Shown here: piece after piece, positions 19,003 to 31,491 of the stretch
Position numbering within the stretch: position 1 is the first letter of the stretch
Layout: each line of letters begins with the position of its first letter
Origin: Lobosporangium transversale
Taxonomy: Eukaryota > Mortierellomycota > Mortierellomycetes > Mortierellales > Mortierellaceae
Reading direction: 5' to 3'
DNA length: 35,435 nt
Assembly: GCF_002105155.1 (NCBI RefSeq)
Contig: NW_019029083.1
Coordinates: 1 to 35,435, forward strand
The notes under the pieces: generated by a model
Databases searched by the model: none
Seen by the model: only the letters and a program-made list of their open reading frames with translations
What the model was told of the DNA's origin: nothing
Translations under genes and position numbers: made by a program

Positions 19003-22000
19003 ATGTCCTTTGTGGACGACGTGATGGAATCTTCAATTCGCTCTAAACACACCTCAACTCCTCCACTTCACTCATCTTACCAACGGGTAGACTCATTCGA
19101 GCCCCAGAACAATCAGAGTCCGCGTGTAGTGGCAGAAGAAACACCGGTAGTGGGCGGAGGAGTCACAGGAGTAACAGAGGCTGAAGGTTCAACTACGGGA
19201 GGAACTAATAAACAGACTTCCCATCGTTCCAAACATGAATCGGCACCGGCTCCACCTAAAGGAATAGCAGCGTTAGGGAACCGGCCTCGATCGTCCTCTA
19301 GCACGAAGGCGCTACTGACAATGGCTTTACTTGAAGCTCAATCAGCAGTCCAAAAGGATAATGACGGCAATATCTCAGAGGCACTAGATTCCTATAGTAA
19401 GGCTGTTACACTCTTGGGGAAAGTCATGGAGGCAGCCTCTACACAAGATGAACGTGAACGATTAAAGATCATTGTAAGTTCATAGAAAAAAACAAAAAAG
19501 AGGAAAGATCGAACAGCAAGATCTTTCTCACAGCTGGTTCTTACGAGCTCAAAAGTACTCTTACTGTCATTCCTGCTCCAATTAACGTTTTTGGTTCACA
19601 TATTCTGACTTTCTCATCGCTCATCTCTGCTCTTGGAAAAAAAAAAAAAAAAGCACGACTCGTATCGGTTCAGAATGCATTTGCTTGCAACTCCGCCTTC
19701 ATTGCCAACACAACAGTCTGTAATAACACCCGAGACGAATAATGAGAGGCAATCAGAAGGGGCCATGGAAACTCAAGTAGTTCAATCAACGCTAGGGACA
19801 GAGACGGCACAGAATGTTCAAGAGTCACGAAAGATACAGAGCAACGATGAGGAAAAACCTCAGGCGACGGCGCCAGTGGAAGAGTACACAAAATCTACTC
19901 CTCCTCCAAGGCCACCACCACCACCGCCTGGCTCATTGGATCTTCCGCTTTCTTTGAAAGAGGCACTAAAGGAGCAAGGTGTGACTTTTGATGACCCTTC
20001 ACCACCACTACGACCACCAACTCTAGGGCTTCCACCATTGCCCATGTCCCCTCCCCCTATACCACCCCGGAATCCTCCCCCACCACCTCCACGGTCTCCC
20101 CCTCCCCTGGCGAGTATACTCGGACCAGCTCCTCTTCCTCCACAATCTGTAGCAGCCTCTGCATCAACGTCAACAATACGCTCCCATGCTCAGGCCACCT
20201 CAGTGCAGATGCACGCTATGCCACTGAATGCTATGGCCTCTGTAGAAAATACAGGAGCATCGACAACAACAGCAATGACAGCTATTTCTGGAGGTATATC
20301 ACAAATAGCAATGGTTCGAAAAGATGCACCACCTAAGCAGACCAAAAAAAATAGAGCTGTTTCACACGGACCTCCTGCTGCAGCCCCTGCACCTCCTACT
20401 GGCGAGCCAAAGACGCGTCGCTTAAGAGCAGAATCAGCTTCAGTAGGGTTATCAGGAACTAATAATTTCTCAAAGTTGGAAAATACGTCAAATGAAAATG
20501 GATCAAGTCTGGCAAGGAATCGCTATCGTACAAAAACCTTTGCAGGAGTACCTCGTACCGCCCAAACAGACCTTGAGCATCAGCCACAACCACAAGCACA
20601 TCCCTCACCCACACTACCATCCCAACAACAACCGCAACAACAACAGTTGCAACAGCGTCGTGTAAGAGACAAGGAGCAAAAGCCTAAATTCGTCATCTTG
20701 AAGAGCGCCCCTACTGTACCATTACCACCACCTCCACCACGGACATCGGGACCAACTACAGAGCCATTACAGGCCGCAGACTCAACATCAGCGCAAAGCA
20801 GAGATGTATCAGCTATGCATGCGATGCCCATGTCGCCCCTTATGTCACCACCTATGTCGCCACCCGTACCTCAAGTGCCACCATTAAGACCTAATCGAGT
20901 GAGCGCAGCATCTAAATTTACCAAATCAGGAACACCCACACTTACTGCTGCACACATGACGTTTTCGTCCATGGGTGACGGCAGTAACAATGGACGGCCA
21001 TTGTCACCTCCACCTACTTCTCCACCACCAATCATCCCTGTATCGCCACCATTATCGCCCACTAACCCTGGGCGACGAATCAGACCGCTCTATCAACAAT
21101 TAATGCCACAACCACCAATTAAGTCTCCTGAGCAACAACAACAGCAGCAGCAACAGCTTCCTGAGAGCCAAGCGGAAGTACAAGAGCAGAAGCAAGACGG
21201 AAAGGAGCAAAAAGGGCAGGTTGAAGGCTTAGCAACATTGCATGAAGACGAAAGAGAGGAAAGCCACTCATCGGAATCATCCAGTTCTCATCGTATATCT
21301 CATTCATCGGCAAGCTCTGTAGAAAAAGAGGCGTCTTTAACTATTAATTCTACTATGGCTAACCAAACTCAATCTACAACAAAAAAGGGGTTGGAATCAT
21401 CGGCTAATGCCTCGGCCGACCCAGACACTTTAGTCGAGGTGTGGCTACCCAATTTATTAAATACGAGCTTTGCTACGTCAAAGATCTTTTTAGATCATCT
21501 AGAGCAGCCTTCAGATTCTACTCCTCAGGATCAAGTTTTCCTTAAAGGTAAATTGATACTCCACCAGGCTATTTCCGCTTTTACTCTCCTTTTAATATCG
21601 TCCTAATTATATAATTCTATTGAACATCGTACGGGCAGGATGGTATAAATCTACGCAGCATGGTCAGGAAGATATACCACCAGTGCCATCGATGCCACCA
21701 GTACCGCCTTTGCCGGCAGGATATAGTCAACAGTCACCAGAAATGCAATCTGTAGAACAAATGCAATCACCTACAACATCAACCTTACCAACCTCATCCA
21801 CCATCACAACGAAGGCCTCGCCGCTCGCATTATCGCTTGAAAGCCAACAGCTATTGGACACATTGAGTCGAGCTACTGCAAATGCAATGGCAGCATTGGA
21901 ATCGCATTCTGGAGCAGCTACAACTAAACCTGCGACACGGACTCAAGAGGCTATTTCACCAAAGCTTCTTCCATCACGGACAATATCAGCTACGACTACA

Positions 22001-23684
22001 GCCACAAAAATCATGGACAGCAACAGCAGCAACAGCAGCAACAGCGACAGCAACAACAACAATAATTCCCCTATTAATGCCAACTTGAAACCAAATGGAA
22101 GTGGTAGTGGGAACTGTCAGAACAATGCTGATACCAATACCAACAGCAATAACAACTCTAAAGGTAGCAGCAGCAATAACCAAAATAGCCCGACAATAGC
22201 GGCACCAGCGACCATGGCTACTACAAACAATACTGGAACTGGACGAGAATTGAGTTTACAGGATGTAATCTCGCAAGATCCTTTCGCTGGGCTGAAAACT
22301 GTAGGGTTTAAACGAGTTTGTATGGACCTTATTTTTCGGTGACAATTGGGCCGCGCTAATTCTTCCTTTCCTTTTTTTTTTCTTTTTTTTTTTTTTTTTT
22401 TTTCCCTTCTTTACGATCACCAAAGCCAATCCCCCCACATGAACTGGACCCTCCTCCTCCTGCTGACCGATTCCTTCGATGCTTCTGGTTTATGCATTTA
22501 TTAGAACAAACCATGACTACTGGTGGCTTCCTCAGTCCTAAACTCTATGTACCTCGCAACATTTGGTATCAAAAGACAGCTGTCCGACTTCCTGCTATTG
22601 ATGCCAAGATTCATGCATGTCAGACTCTTTCCCAGACATTGGATCGAATGGTAGCCCAATCCAAAAGTGGCAAGCTCACATTGCTGGTCGAGCTTGGTGG
22701 ACGTGTCGAGAAGGGTGAAAAGGATAGAGCGATGCTTCTTCATGAACTAGCAGCCCTTGAGAACTTGACTCAGGAACTGTGGGTGAAGCTGAGCAAGAAA
22801 ATGTCATTTATTCATCGACCTAATAAGAATCAGAGTGTGGGTAGTGGCAGCGCAAACGGGGGCACTCTGATGCTGGGCTTACAGCAACAGGGATATCGCC
22901 CATCCCATCTTTACCAAAACCAAGCACTTTATAATCCTTCAACGCAAACACACCGTCATGGGGATCAAAACCAATCGGATGAGCATGGGCCTTCTTCCGC
23001 TTCAGATCCATATAGCTGGCTTGGCTCAGAAGAGATGTGGGCCTCAACATTACAGTCTGGAGGACTGACCGCTGGGTCAATATCCTCGGGATCAGTCTCC
23101 TCTGGTACCTTGACGGGCTCTTCCATGGTAACTTCACCGGTTTCAGAGAAAGGTAGCGGGAACAACAACAACACTAGCCATAAAAGAGTGACTTCTGGTG
23201 GTGCTGCCAGCGATCTAAAGAGCCAGTGGAAGAGTTTTTCAAAGTCGGTGCAAAAGTCCATCGCCACTGACAAAATGTAAATGTCTTTTTTCTTTCTTTC
23301 AGGGGTTGAAATGGAATATAACGACAGCTGTATTAAGGACAATCCAACTGACTTTTTTTTTTTTTTTTATTTTTTTTTTTTTTATTTTTTTTATTTTTTT
23401 TATTTTATTTTTTTTATTTTATTTTAATTGACTAATGTTTTAGTGAGGATACCACCAGCTACACAGAGGCTTTAATTCAGCTATTCCAATCTAGTTACAT
23501 CTTGGAGAGTATGCTCAAACATTTTGAAGCCTTACCACCACATCAAACTCATTTCAAGATCCTGGGTCGACTCCAACGGATTAGTGATTTCTACAACTTA
23601 GTTGTGTGTGCGTTTGTAATCCGTGATCTGGGTGAACTCATGTCAAAATATGTAAAGCGCATGGGCGCAGCAGTTGCTGAGTAA
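19003..23684 (+). CDS. Large fungal MIT-domain protein with proline-rich middle (5 exons)
   Basis: Exons are 19003-19473, 19654-21547, 21639-22300 (or 22315), 22426-23276 and 23444-23684, closing to about 1372 residues. Residues about 101-172 form an MIT domain (ALLEAQSAVQKDN...EALDSYSKAVTLLGKVM...RLKIIHDSYRFRM), a three-helix module that in other proteins binds ESCRT-III tails. A long disordered part (about 180-1005) has poly-proline blocks (PPPPPP-type, SH3/WW/profilin ligands), poly-Q and poly-N. The C-terminal part has a conserved fungal block including FMHLLEQTMTTGGFLSPKLY and VPRNIW, and ends in VVCAFVIRDLGELMSKYVKR, as in ascomycete MIT-domain proteins of unknown role. Exon 3's donor is uncertain (GTAGGG or GTTTGT, both keeping the frame). 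Function is probably endosomal or membrane-related, by inference. Confidence 0.85.
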
Positions 23685-23862
23685 CCAGGAAAAAAAAAGG
23701 AGAAAAAAGAAAAAAGAAAAAAAAAAAAAAAAAAAAACAAATAATAATAAAAAGCCAGAACATGTAGTATAGAATGAAGAAGCACGACTACAACTACAAA
23801 AAATGTTTCTACTGAGAAATCCATCATTTATTGTGTGAAGAAAAAAAAAAAATCACTTTTTT

Positions 23863-24876
23863 TTACAGGTAGCGTTGCAAGACAACAGCGTTCAAAAGCT
23901 CTGCATCCTTGATAGTCTGTTGTGTATCCACCAAATCCTTCCTTGGGAAACTCGTCTGGAGAGCATAAGCTCTTGAGGATTCGCCTGCACGAGATGCATT
24001 AATAAATCCACGGATATCATTGATCGTGTGTGTGTGGTTAAATCTCGCTACCATCCGTGTCCCATCTGCTAAACGGATCTGGATTGTTGTCACTGGCTGT
24101 GATTCATCAATGTTCAAGCTTCGAGGCGTAGGCTCAGACGATGATGATTCGCCTCCAGGGAAGGATCCAGGAGTTGACGAAGATGTAGATGCGGGTGTCG
24201 CAATGCTGCCAAGACGGTTTCCAGTACCCTCGAAAGGTTTTGGCGGAGCCTTGGGCGGTTCCTTGTAATCTTCATCCATACGTTTTGCAACTCGCATTTC
24301 CACTGGCTGACCCGGCCTAACGTTGAGATACTTGAGTGGGGCATGTCTGTAGAGGGTGACAATATGGTCATTATTAGTAATAATAAAAAATATATAAAAA
24401 AAGATTATATTATTAAAATAACATATTTTACAATATTAATCATCCTCTCTTCATTCAACATTTCTGTGGGACATCTGCATACCCTCTATTGATCGCATCC
24501 AAGAACTCTCTATTAGCTGGGTCGGTGTAGCTCATCAATGGGCCATCTTCAAGGCTATATCCATTTCTCCAGAATGTGAGCTGACGTGTAACCTATAAAC
24601 CCATTGATGGAAAATGGTTAGTTTTTTTTTTTTTTTTTTTTTTTTGTGATGGTTAAGCAGAGCGAAAACAAAAGCAAAAAAAAAAAAAAAAAGACATACA
24701 GTTTCCAAAATCTCTGGTGAAGGAGTTGAGCGCACTGGTGCCTGTGGTGCCTGAGAGGATGAAGAGGACGAACTCTCGCCTTCACTTCCCAAACGATTTC
24801 CAGATCCTGTGAAATATGGTTTCTTGGGCGCAGGTTGTTCTGCAGCCTCTTCCGCATGTCTTTGGCCACCCCTGAG

Positions 24877-24911
<35 letters not shown>

Positions 24912-25850
24912 AAAAGTGAAATTAGTCAGTCAACTGTACTAAGCCTTTATGTTTCTTTTTTTTTTTCCTCCCATAATTTTTAACATACTTGGCAGCCTTC
25001 TTCAAAATGTCCTCGACTAATGCATTGGAATCTTTCTTTCCAGGAGGGCCTTGAACCATCACACCTCTATAAAGTTGGGTAGAACAAGGAAATAGTAAAA
25101 AGTCAATGAAGTGCTTCATGATAAGGGGTATCTTTGATTGACACAAAAGGGTTTTTTTTCCTCCACACATACGATTTTTCTCCGCCAGCAAAGAAGTTTT
25201 GCGAATCCTCATCTGAGTCTTCTTCATCCGAGTCTTCATCCTTGTTCAAATCACGGAAAGTGGCGATGCCTCTGTGTATAAAGTAAGAAAATCAGTAAAT
25301 ATGCAGAGTATTCTAATCAGGTCGTAAAAAAAAGAGGAAACAGTCACTTTGTGCATCATCATCAACTGAACAGTACACGTACCCTTGTTTGCGACTAGAA
25401 CCAGCATTGGCTTTACGTTTGCCTTCTGAACTCGACGAAGTCTTTGGAGCTGTTCGAGCGATGATATCTTTCAAGTCATCGTCATCGTCCTCATCTTTCT
25501 CTGCTTTTGAAGCTGATGATCCGGTGTTGGCTCCTGCAGCGCTGGCAGCTTCTGGTTCCTCATAAAAGTTACTTAGAGCTTCCTGTTATGGTTATACGTC
25601 CATGAGTCCATGAATGAGTACGCAGTAAATTATAACAAATAAGTTAGAGGATTGGCGTTTATGGGTATTTAATCTCTCTTTTGTGAGACAGCAGAAAGCA
25701 GAAAGAAAGAAAAAGAAGTAAAAAGAAGATATTGTATTTATTATTTACATTGAGGTCCCAATTATTAGCTTCAAGATAAAACTGAGCTTGTTCAGGAGTT
25801 GAGTCAACAACGCCGACAAAGTTTGCAATCAGTTCTTGGTGATCTGCCAT
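23863..25850 (-). CDS. UBX-domain Cdc48/p97 cofactor of the p47/Shp1 type (7 exons)
   Basis: Adaptor that links the AAA ATPase Cdc48/p97 to ubiquitinated substrates, membrane fusion and phosphatase regulation. Exons on the minus strand are 25850-25749, 25582-25383, 25271-25173, 25066-24989, 24871-24700, 24592-24483 and 24346-23863; phases close to 414 residues (yeast Shp1 has 423). An N-terminal UBA-like domain ([15 protein letters not shown]) is followed by an acidic linker, [10 protein letters not shown], a SEP domain ([20 protein letters not shown] to about residue 280) and a C-terminal UBX domain (about 338-414) with the p97-binding FPR loop in TSFPRKDL. Two SHP-type boxes are present: FTGSGNRLG at about 180 and FEGTGNRLG at 292. 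It converges on the MIT-domain gene with only 178 bp between stop codons. Confidence 0.95.
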
Positions 25851-26015
25851 TAGTTAACACAATGTTGTTCTGTTGGAATGAAGAAGAATGGAAAATGGAA
25901 TAAAAAAAAAGGAAGGAAAGGAAGGGGTAGACAAATTTATTTCCTTCCTTGATGACGCACTTTTTTTTTTTTTTTTTTTTTTTTTTATATTTGGGTGAAC
26001 AAAAGGCCTCTTTGT

Positions 26016-26544
26016 CTAAAGTCTGGATGGGTTCTTGACGGACACAACAAGCTTTCCGAACTGGCTACCTGTCTTCATCGCTTCAAACGCGTGCTCAGAG
26101 AGTTCAAGCCCACGCCAGACTTGGCTTACAATTGGCCTCAGCTTATGCTTTGATACAAACTCCAACATCTGTTGGAACTCTAGACGCGATCCCTATTTAT
26201 AAAAATGTTGATTAACATTAATAATCATACTTCAAAAGCTTGCCAGTCTCACGCATTATGGATTATTGAGAGTAACGGACTTGTTTATTACTTACCATTG
26301 TGCTTCCACGGATTTCAATGTTTCGTAGGACAGCGGCCATAGTGTAGTCGACCTGAGGTTTGACAGTCATGCCATACGAGACAATGATACCTCCCAATCT
26401 CAGAATCCTTGTGAACGTTTTGGGACCGTCTCCTCCAGCACCATCAATTACTGCATCAAACAGTACTCCTCCAGTCAAATTTAGTAAGGCTTGGCCCCAT
26501 TTGGCTGAAATCGTAATATAAATAGTAGTGAGATTAACAATGTG

Positions 26545-26577
<33 letters not shown>

Positions 26578-27534
26578 CGAAAAATGGAGCTACTAGAACT
26601 TACGGTCTTTATAATTAACGCCTCCTGCAGCACCAAGACGGACAGCCTTGGCTATTTTTTCATCACTCGATGAAGTGACAAACACTTTGGCACCGATTGC
26701 TATAGCAAACATCAGTGCTTGTAGTGCAACACCTCCGCCTAAACAAATAAATATCGAAAGAAGTTAAAGCGGCATTTTGTCTTGTTAAAATAAAAATAAA
26801 AATAATAATAAAAAAGACACGCATTAATCCTTACCAATCCCAGTGATCAACACAATTTGGTCCTGAGCAACTTGACCTTTTGTAAACACAGCACGGAAGG
26901 CTGTCAAGCCGGCCAATGGCAAAGCAGCAGCTTCTTCATCCGACAAGTGATCAGGTGCCTTAAAGATGTTTTCTTGATCTGCTACAAAGTACTCGGAAAA
27001 CACACCTGGAAACAAGAAAAAGAATTAGAAAATAAATAAATAAAGAGGCACATTTATCCGGTTGCAAAGCGTTTATTTCCTTCATACCTCCAGCATGGCT
27101 TCCTCCAAGGATATAGTACGCTTCTTCAGGTCCACGAGGATCCTTGTCCCAACCCACAGAAGGCATCACCACAACACGGTCACCGATTTGGAGGTTCTTA
27201 GGAGAGCTACCCTTAATGTCGGCAACCTTGCCAACACAATCGGCGCCCATGACAGAGCCAAACACAATTCCCTATCAGTACAACGGAAATCAAGAAATTA
27301 GCAATGAGGAATGATGCACTACACAAAAATTTTCTTTTTGTGCTGACGATCTTTTGTCCAACATACTGGATATTGTCCCTTTCTGATCCAGAGCTCACGA
27401 TGGTTTAACGAGACTGCATTGATTTCTAATAGCGCCTGGTTGTTCTCAAGAGTTTCAGGCTTTGGTATATCTACGACTTTGGCAAGGTGATATGTCGGCT
27501 GTGCATCTGACTTTTCTATGATAAGTGCCTTCAT
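26016..27534 (-). CDS. Zinc-lacking MDR oxidoreductase, quinone-reductase/YogA-like (6 exons)
   Basis: Medium-chain dehydrogenase/reductase, probably NADPH-dependent, acting on quinones or enoyl/carbonyl compounds. Exons on the minus strand are 27534-27367, 27271-27088, 27005-26835, 26738-26604, 26504-26296 and 26192-26016, closing to 347 residues, normal for the family. The N-terminal GroES-like part has NAVSLNHRELWIRKGQYP, where zinc enzymes have a ligand cysteine, and GADCVGKVADI. The Rossmann part has VLITGIGGGVALQALMFA, then VFVTSSSDEKIAKAVRLGA and DAVIDGAGG. The structural-zinc four-cysteine loop is absent, so a zinc alcohol dehydrogenase activity is unlikely. Introns carry GTATG/GTAAG donors; the 99-nt intron 4 includes an A tract of about 30 nt. 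The substrate is unknown. Confidence 0.92.
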
Positions 27535-28331
27535 ATTGGAACCTTCTGCAAAATAGTAAACAGTAAAACAATAACAGTTGAAATGGAACGTCCAAGGTCT
27601 TCGTTGTCAACAAGAAAAAAAAAAACAAAAAAAAAAAAAAAAAAGTGGAATGAGAAATGAGGAGAGTTCGAAGACATGGCAAATTTAATTTGCCTTATTA
27701 AAAAAATAAATGACGTTCTTGTTCAACTGTGCAACCGATCGAAAATTTCGGATCGGAACCCATATTCACAAGCAGGATTCAGTATACCAAGCTTCTTTAT
27801 GCTTTGACACTACTTCTCTTTTTTCAATTTTCGACATACAAATAAACATAAATATATATCTTTTATTTTTATTGCGAGATCAAGATCACAAGTCAAAAAA
27901 AAAAAAAAAAAAAAGATTGGAGTTGAGGGGAGAAGTATGGATAAGCAGTTTAAAAGGTGATGGATCAATTGAAGGGGATATTTGCAAAAAAAAGTGAGGT
28001 GGTAAGGGTGGAAGGGAAGATACGATCCAGAATCTCGCTTCTATTTCCTTGCCTCTTCTATTTTTTTTTTTTTTTTTTTTTTTTTTTGCGCGTCTGAATT
28101 GAATGCTACTGTTGCTTTAGAAACATAATAATAAAGACGCAAAGAGTGATAGGAGTTAAAGACTGTTGTCTATTGATCATTAAATCCGTCAATTTTGTTG
28201 AGAAGGATCCAAATGCCGGTGCATAGCTGTTACTTACAATTGCAAATGAGGAAAGAATAAAAATGAAACAAACAGACAAAAAAAAAAAAAAAAAAAAAAA
28301 AAAACTTCGTAGCCGTTGTATAGCACACGAA
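27535..28331. other. Intergenic region, oxidoreductase promoter and ATP synthase 3' end
   Basis: About 0.8 kb with A/T tracts at 27609-27643 (interrupted), 27896-27914, 28062-28087 and 28279-28304. A 95-codon plus-strand frame crosses one A tract (poly-Lys) and is not credible. No gene is supported. Confidence 0.6.
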
Positions 28332-28975
28332 TTAATGGTGTCCAGCGTGGTCATCAGCACTCTTGACATCATAGCCAACAAAGTTCCTGCGTCCAATGAT
28401 CTCACCGATCAAGAAGAAGGTGTAAGCCTCAGCAGCAACAAGTCCTGCCTTCAAGTACTGATCCTTAGAGATGTTCTTCCAAGTATTGGTGGAGCGAGCA
28501 GACTGGACAAACTTAAGAGTCGCCTGCTTAGCAGCCTCAATCTGAGCACCAGTTGGGGGAGCCATGCCCTCGCGGATGTAGACCTGCTTGGCAATCTGTC
28601 CAGCGACCTTGGCATTGTAAACAAGAGGACCTACAAGATATATATATCAAAATAAAATAATTAGAACTTAGGAACATGTCCACGGTCGAAAGCAGTGGTA
28701 CCTCAACGAAGAGGCAATGTTGCTGGATCCAAATTATAAAAAATAAAAATAAAAAAGAATAAAGAAGCGATCTCTTCAATAAATTGAAACCCATTGTGAT
28801 GATTAAATTTCGATCTAGATCTTTGCTGATTGATTAGTTCAAAGAAAGATCGCCTGTTGAATCCTTGAAACCATGATCTGTGGATGTATACAGGTGTTAG
28901 ATTGAGATGAGACATACCAGACAGCTTGGTAGCGGTCGAAGTAACGGAAGAAAGAGCCTTGGTGACGTTGTTCAT
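28332..28975 (-). CDS. Mitochondrial ATP synthase subunit g (2 exons)
   Basis: Accessory membrane subunit of F1Fo ATP synthase, needed for dimerisation of the complex and cristae shape in yeast (Atp20). Exons on the minus strand are 28975-28918 and 28630-28332; phases close to 118 residues, matching the family (about 100-115). The sequence shows KVAGQIAKQVYIREGMAPP, the helical segment, and a single membrane helix with GEIIG, the GxxxG motif that in yeast subunit g mediates dimerisation, followed by RRNFVGY. The intron is 287 nt with GTATGT donor and TTGTAG acceptor. The tail DDHAGHH is His-rich. Gene order gives no operon-like information here. Confidence 0.93.
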
Positions 28976-29149
28976 GGCGATGGAGGCAGATGGGTAATGA
29001 TGAAAGAGGGTGATGGATGGTTAGTTAACGCGGTACACCTCGCTGATTATGGAGTGTGCCTGGAGTTTGCTTTTTTTTCTATTCGGAAGTACCCGTCACG
29101 GATTCGGCTTGGAACTGCTGCGCCACAAAATCGTGACTGCTTCTATTTA

Positions 29150-29379
29150 GGACTATCGGATGTCATTTGGCATCAAAGACGATATTTATCACATTTGGGG
29201 CTCTCGCCAACCTCGCGCGTCCGTACCTATGTACCCAGTCCACATCAACCGAATCTGAGCGTTTGTTCAGTAAGGCTGGGTTAGTTCTCCCACCATTCGG
29301 GACCAATCTCAGCGATCAAAATATGCGCAACATCATTTTTAGTCGCAGCTTTGAGAAAGTCCGGACTTTGTTAGACTAA
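29150..29379 (+). pseudogene. hAT-family transposase fragment, C-terminal dimerisation region
   Basis: The frame read as ALANLARPYLCTQSTSTE followed by SERLFSKAGL matches the hAT C-terminal dimerisation domain (L-A-R-x-x-L-x-x-x-x-T-S-x-x-S-E-R-x-F-S). The expected upstream W-x-x-x-x-x-x-Y-x-x-L element appears as IWHQRRYLSHL but in the next frame (tryptophan codon at 29168), so a frameshift lies near 29190-29205. It ends at a TAA/TAG after EKVRTLLD at 29379. The catalytic DDE part is not seen, so this is a fossil stump about 180 bp upstream of the ATP synthase subunit g gene, on the opposite strand. Confidence 0.7.
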
Positions 29380-30168
29380 TATAAAGTAATTAGCAATATT
29401 AAGTTTAAATCGCTTTATTATACCCCGTCAATGTTATACGCTATGTTTTCTTGTCTTTGCCTTGCTCTTTTCGTAATCGTTCATCTCCAATTTTATCTAT
29501 CTCTTTATCTTAGAGTTCCTGTCCTTTCAGATAGCATTCAATAAGTCCTAGCATCCAATAAATCGAAGCATCCAGGAAATATGGGCTTCAGTATTGCTAA
29601 TTCAGGGTAAGGCTTCTTTCACCAAACTCAAACAGTGGCGAGAGAAGAATCTAGCGCAGTCTTAGCATCAATGTTACTTGTTGTCGCAGGCGATGACTAT
29701 CGGTCTTTAAGATCTTTGAGATATAAAAATATAGAAGTCTGGCTATGGAAGTAGAATTTGGCCTTGACTATATAGACGATATTAGTAATGAAGAGAATGC
29801 AGAGGCAGAGACGCAATTAAAGTACATGGCGAGGTAAAATCAGGGAACTAAAGTTAATCTGTCAACTGTTCGTAGTATTAAGTGTGTCTTTAGAGATGAT
29901 GCAGAAGGTTCCCTGAGAATGGAAAGAGAATGATAATGGGGAGAAAGAAGCCTGCTATGCATGCAAATGATTGTGGGGACAAAAAGATCAAGGCTGTGTG
30001 CTTTTCTTACAGGTTCTGCAAGGGGTTTACTATTTTCATTACGTGATTATGTAAATCAGAATATTGATCTGTTGGCTGGTCTATCCTCATGCTTGTCATT
30101 ATTCCATTCGGGCTGCATATACGCTTGTCCTCTTTAAATGCTACTACTTCAACTCTATCTATTACGCG
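29380..30168. other. Region without recognised genes
   Basis: About 0.8 kb of AT-rich, normal-complexity sequence. It has a short plus-strand frame from ATG at about 29745 (MEVEFGLDYIDDISNEENAE) that ends within 90 nt and may be a relic exon. Homopolymers are absent here, unlike in the gene-rich parts. Confidence 0.4.
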
Positions 30169-30978
30169 ATGTCCCTTCGTCTTCCCGAAACCGCACGTAC
30201 CCCAAAAGGTCATCAACTTTTCATCGATCCCGCCACTCCTAATCCAACGTCTAGAGAGGGTCCCCAAAAAGTGGATCAGTTTTTTTATGATGAGGATCCC
30301 GTCCGTTGGCTACCAGAAAACTATGCTGCAGACCATGCAGGCGATACTAAAGGCTTTGTAGATGGTTTACGAATTATGTCAAAGTGGAGAGATTTCCCTT
30401 TGAGAGCATCCATTTTTCGATTGGCAGCTTGACTTGTTAGCCTCGTTCTATAGTTTTCAGATTGTGTCTGACCATCTTGCAGTCAATGCTGGAACATGCT
30501 CTGCAGATCAGCTCAAAGACGCTTTATACCCTTCACCTATAGACCCTACCTCTGAGAGAAGTAAACCTACAACTAAGAAGGGACTTGACGCCCAAGACAT
30601 ACAAACCCCAAAGAAAGCTCGCATTACCTCTTCCTATTCTGCTTCTTCCTACTCTGCCTCCCTAGAATCCTTAGACCCGCGACCATTGTCATTTACATTT
30701 CCTACTGAGGAACGGGGCGAAGCTGGTATGCATCCATATGTGTCAATATATTCATAAATGATGATAACCCAATGTAATAATGTCTAAAGCTCTTATCACT
30801 TCCGAAAACGTAGGACTCTCGCCACTCCTTCGTCACTCTCAATCTCTTGTCCAGCACGCAAATATGAACTCGTCACTCCCTTGCGGGGAGTCGATTCCGT
30901 CTTCGCCAGAGCAATCGACGCTTACACCGCCCTCGCCTCCAAAATTCAATCAAGAGTCGATTTTGGAGCAGGAGGCTG

Positions 30979-31014
<36 letters not shown>

Positions 31015-31491
31015 GCGCCGCTGGATCACTGCAAGATATCCTCCTCAGCGATCTCCACGAGGGTCGCAGCTTGCCTCCGTGGGCGAAGAATCGCCCATTG
31101 TATAAGTTCAAGCTACAGTTGCAAGGGGATTGGGGCCCTCGAGTGACTGACTTGTACGAGGCAACCAGGGCCAAAGCTATCCTTGATCACACTCATCTGG
31201 ATGAGATCGCGTATGTATCTATTCATAGCTTTCAAAGCTGTATAGTGTTTCTTTCAATATTTGTTCTCTACTCATGATTTTCATCAATTATGCAATAGCC
31301 TGCTCTCTGGAATCTTACATTTCAACCAAAAGCTTGCCGGATTTACCTCTGACGAAATATATTGTATATCCAGAGAGGTTCTCGAGGGCTTCTATAGCCA
31401 TGAGGATGAGGACAAGGACATTTTGCGGGGACAGGATGCAGCTTCTCTCTGGGTCAGCTAGGTGCAGGTTAGTCGCAAAATGATTCTAGTT

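Noticed and set aside
26263-26478. Minus-strand frame as a separate small gene
   Set aside because: It is exon 5 of the MDR oxidoreductase read through its donor site; splicing joins it in phase to the other exons.
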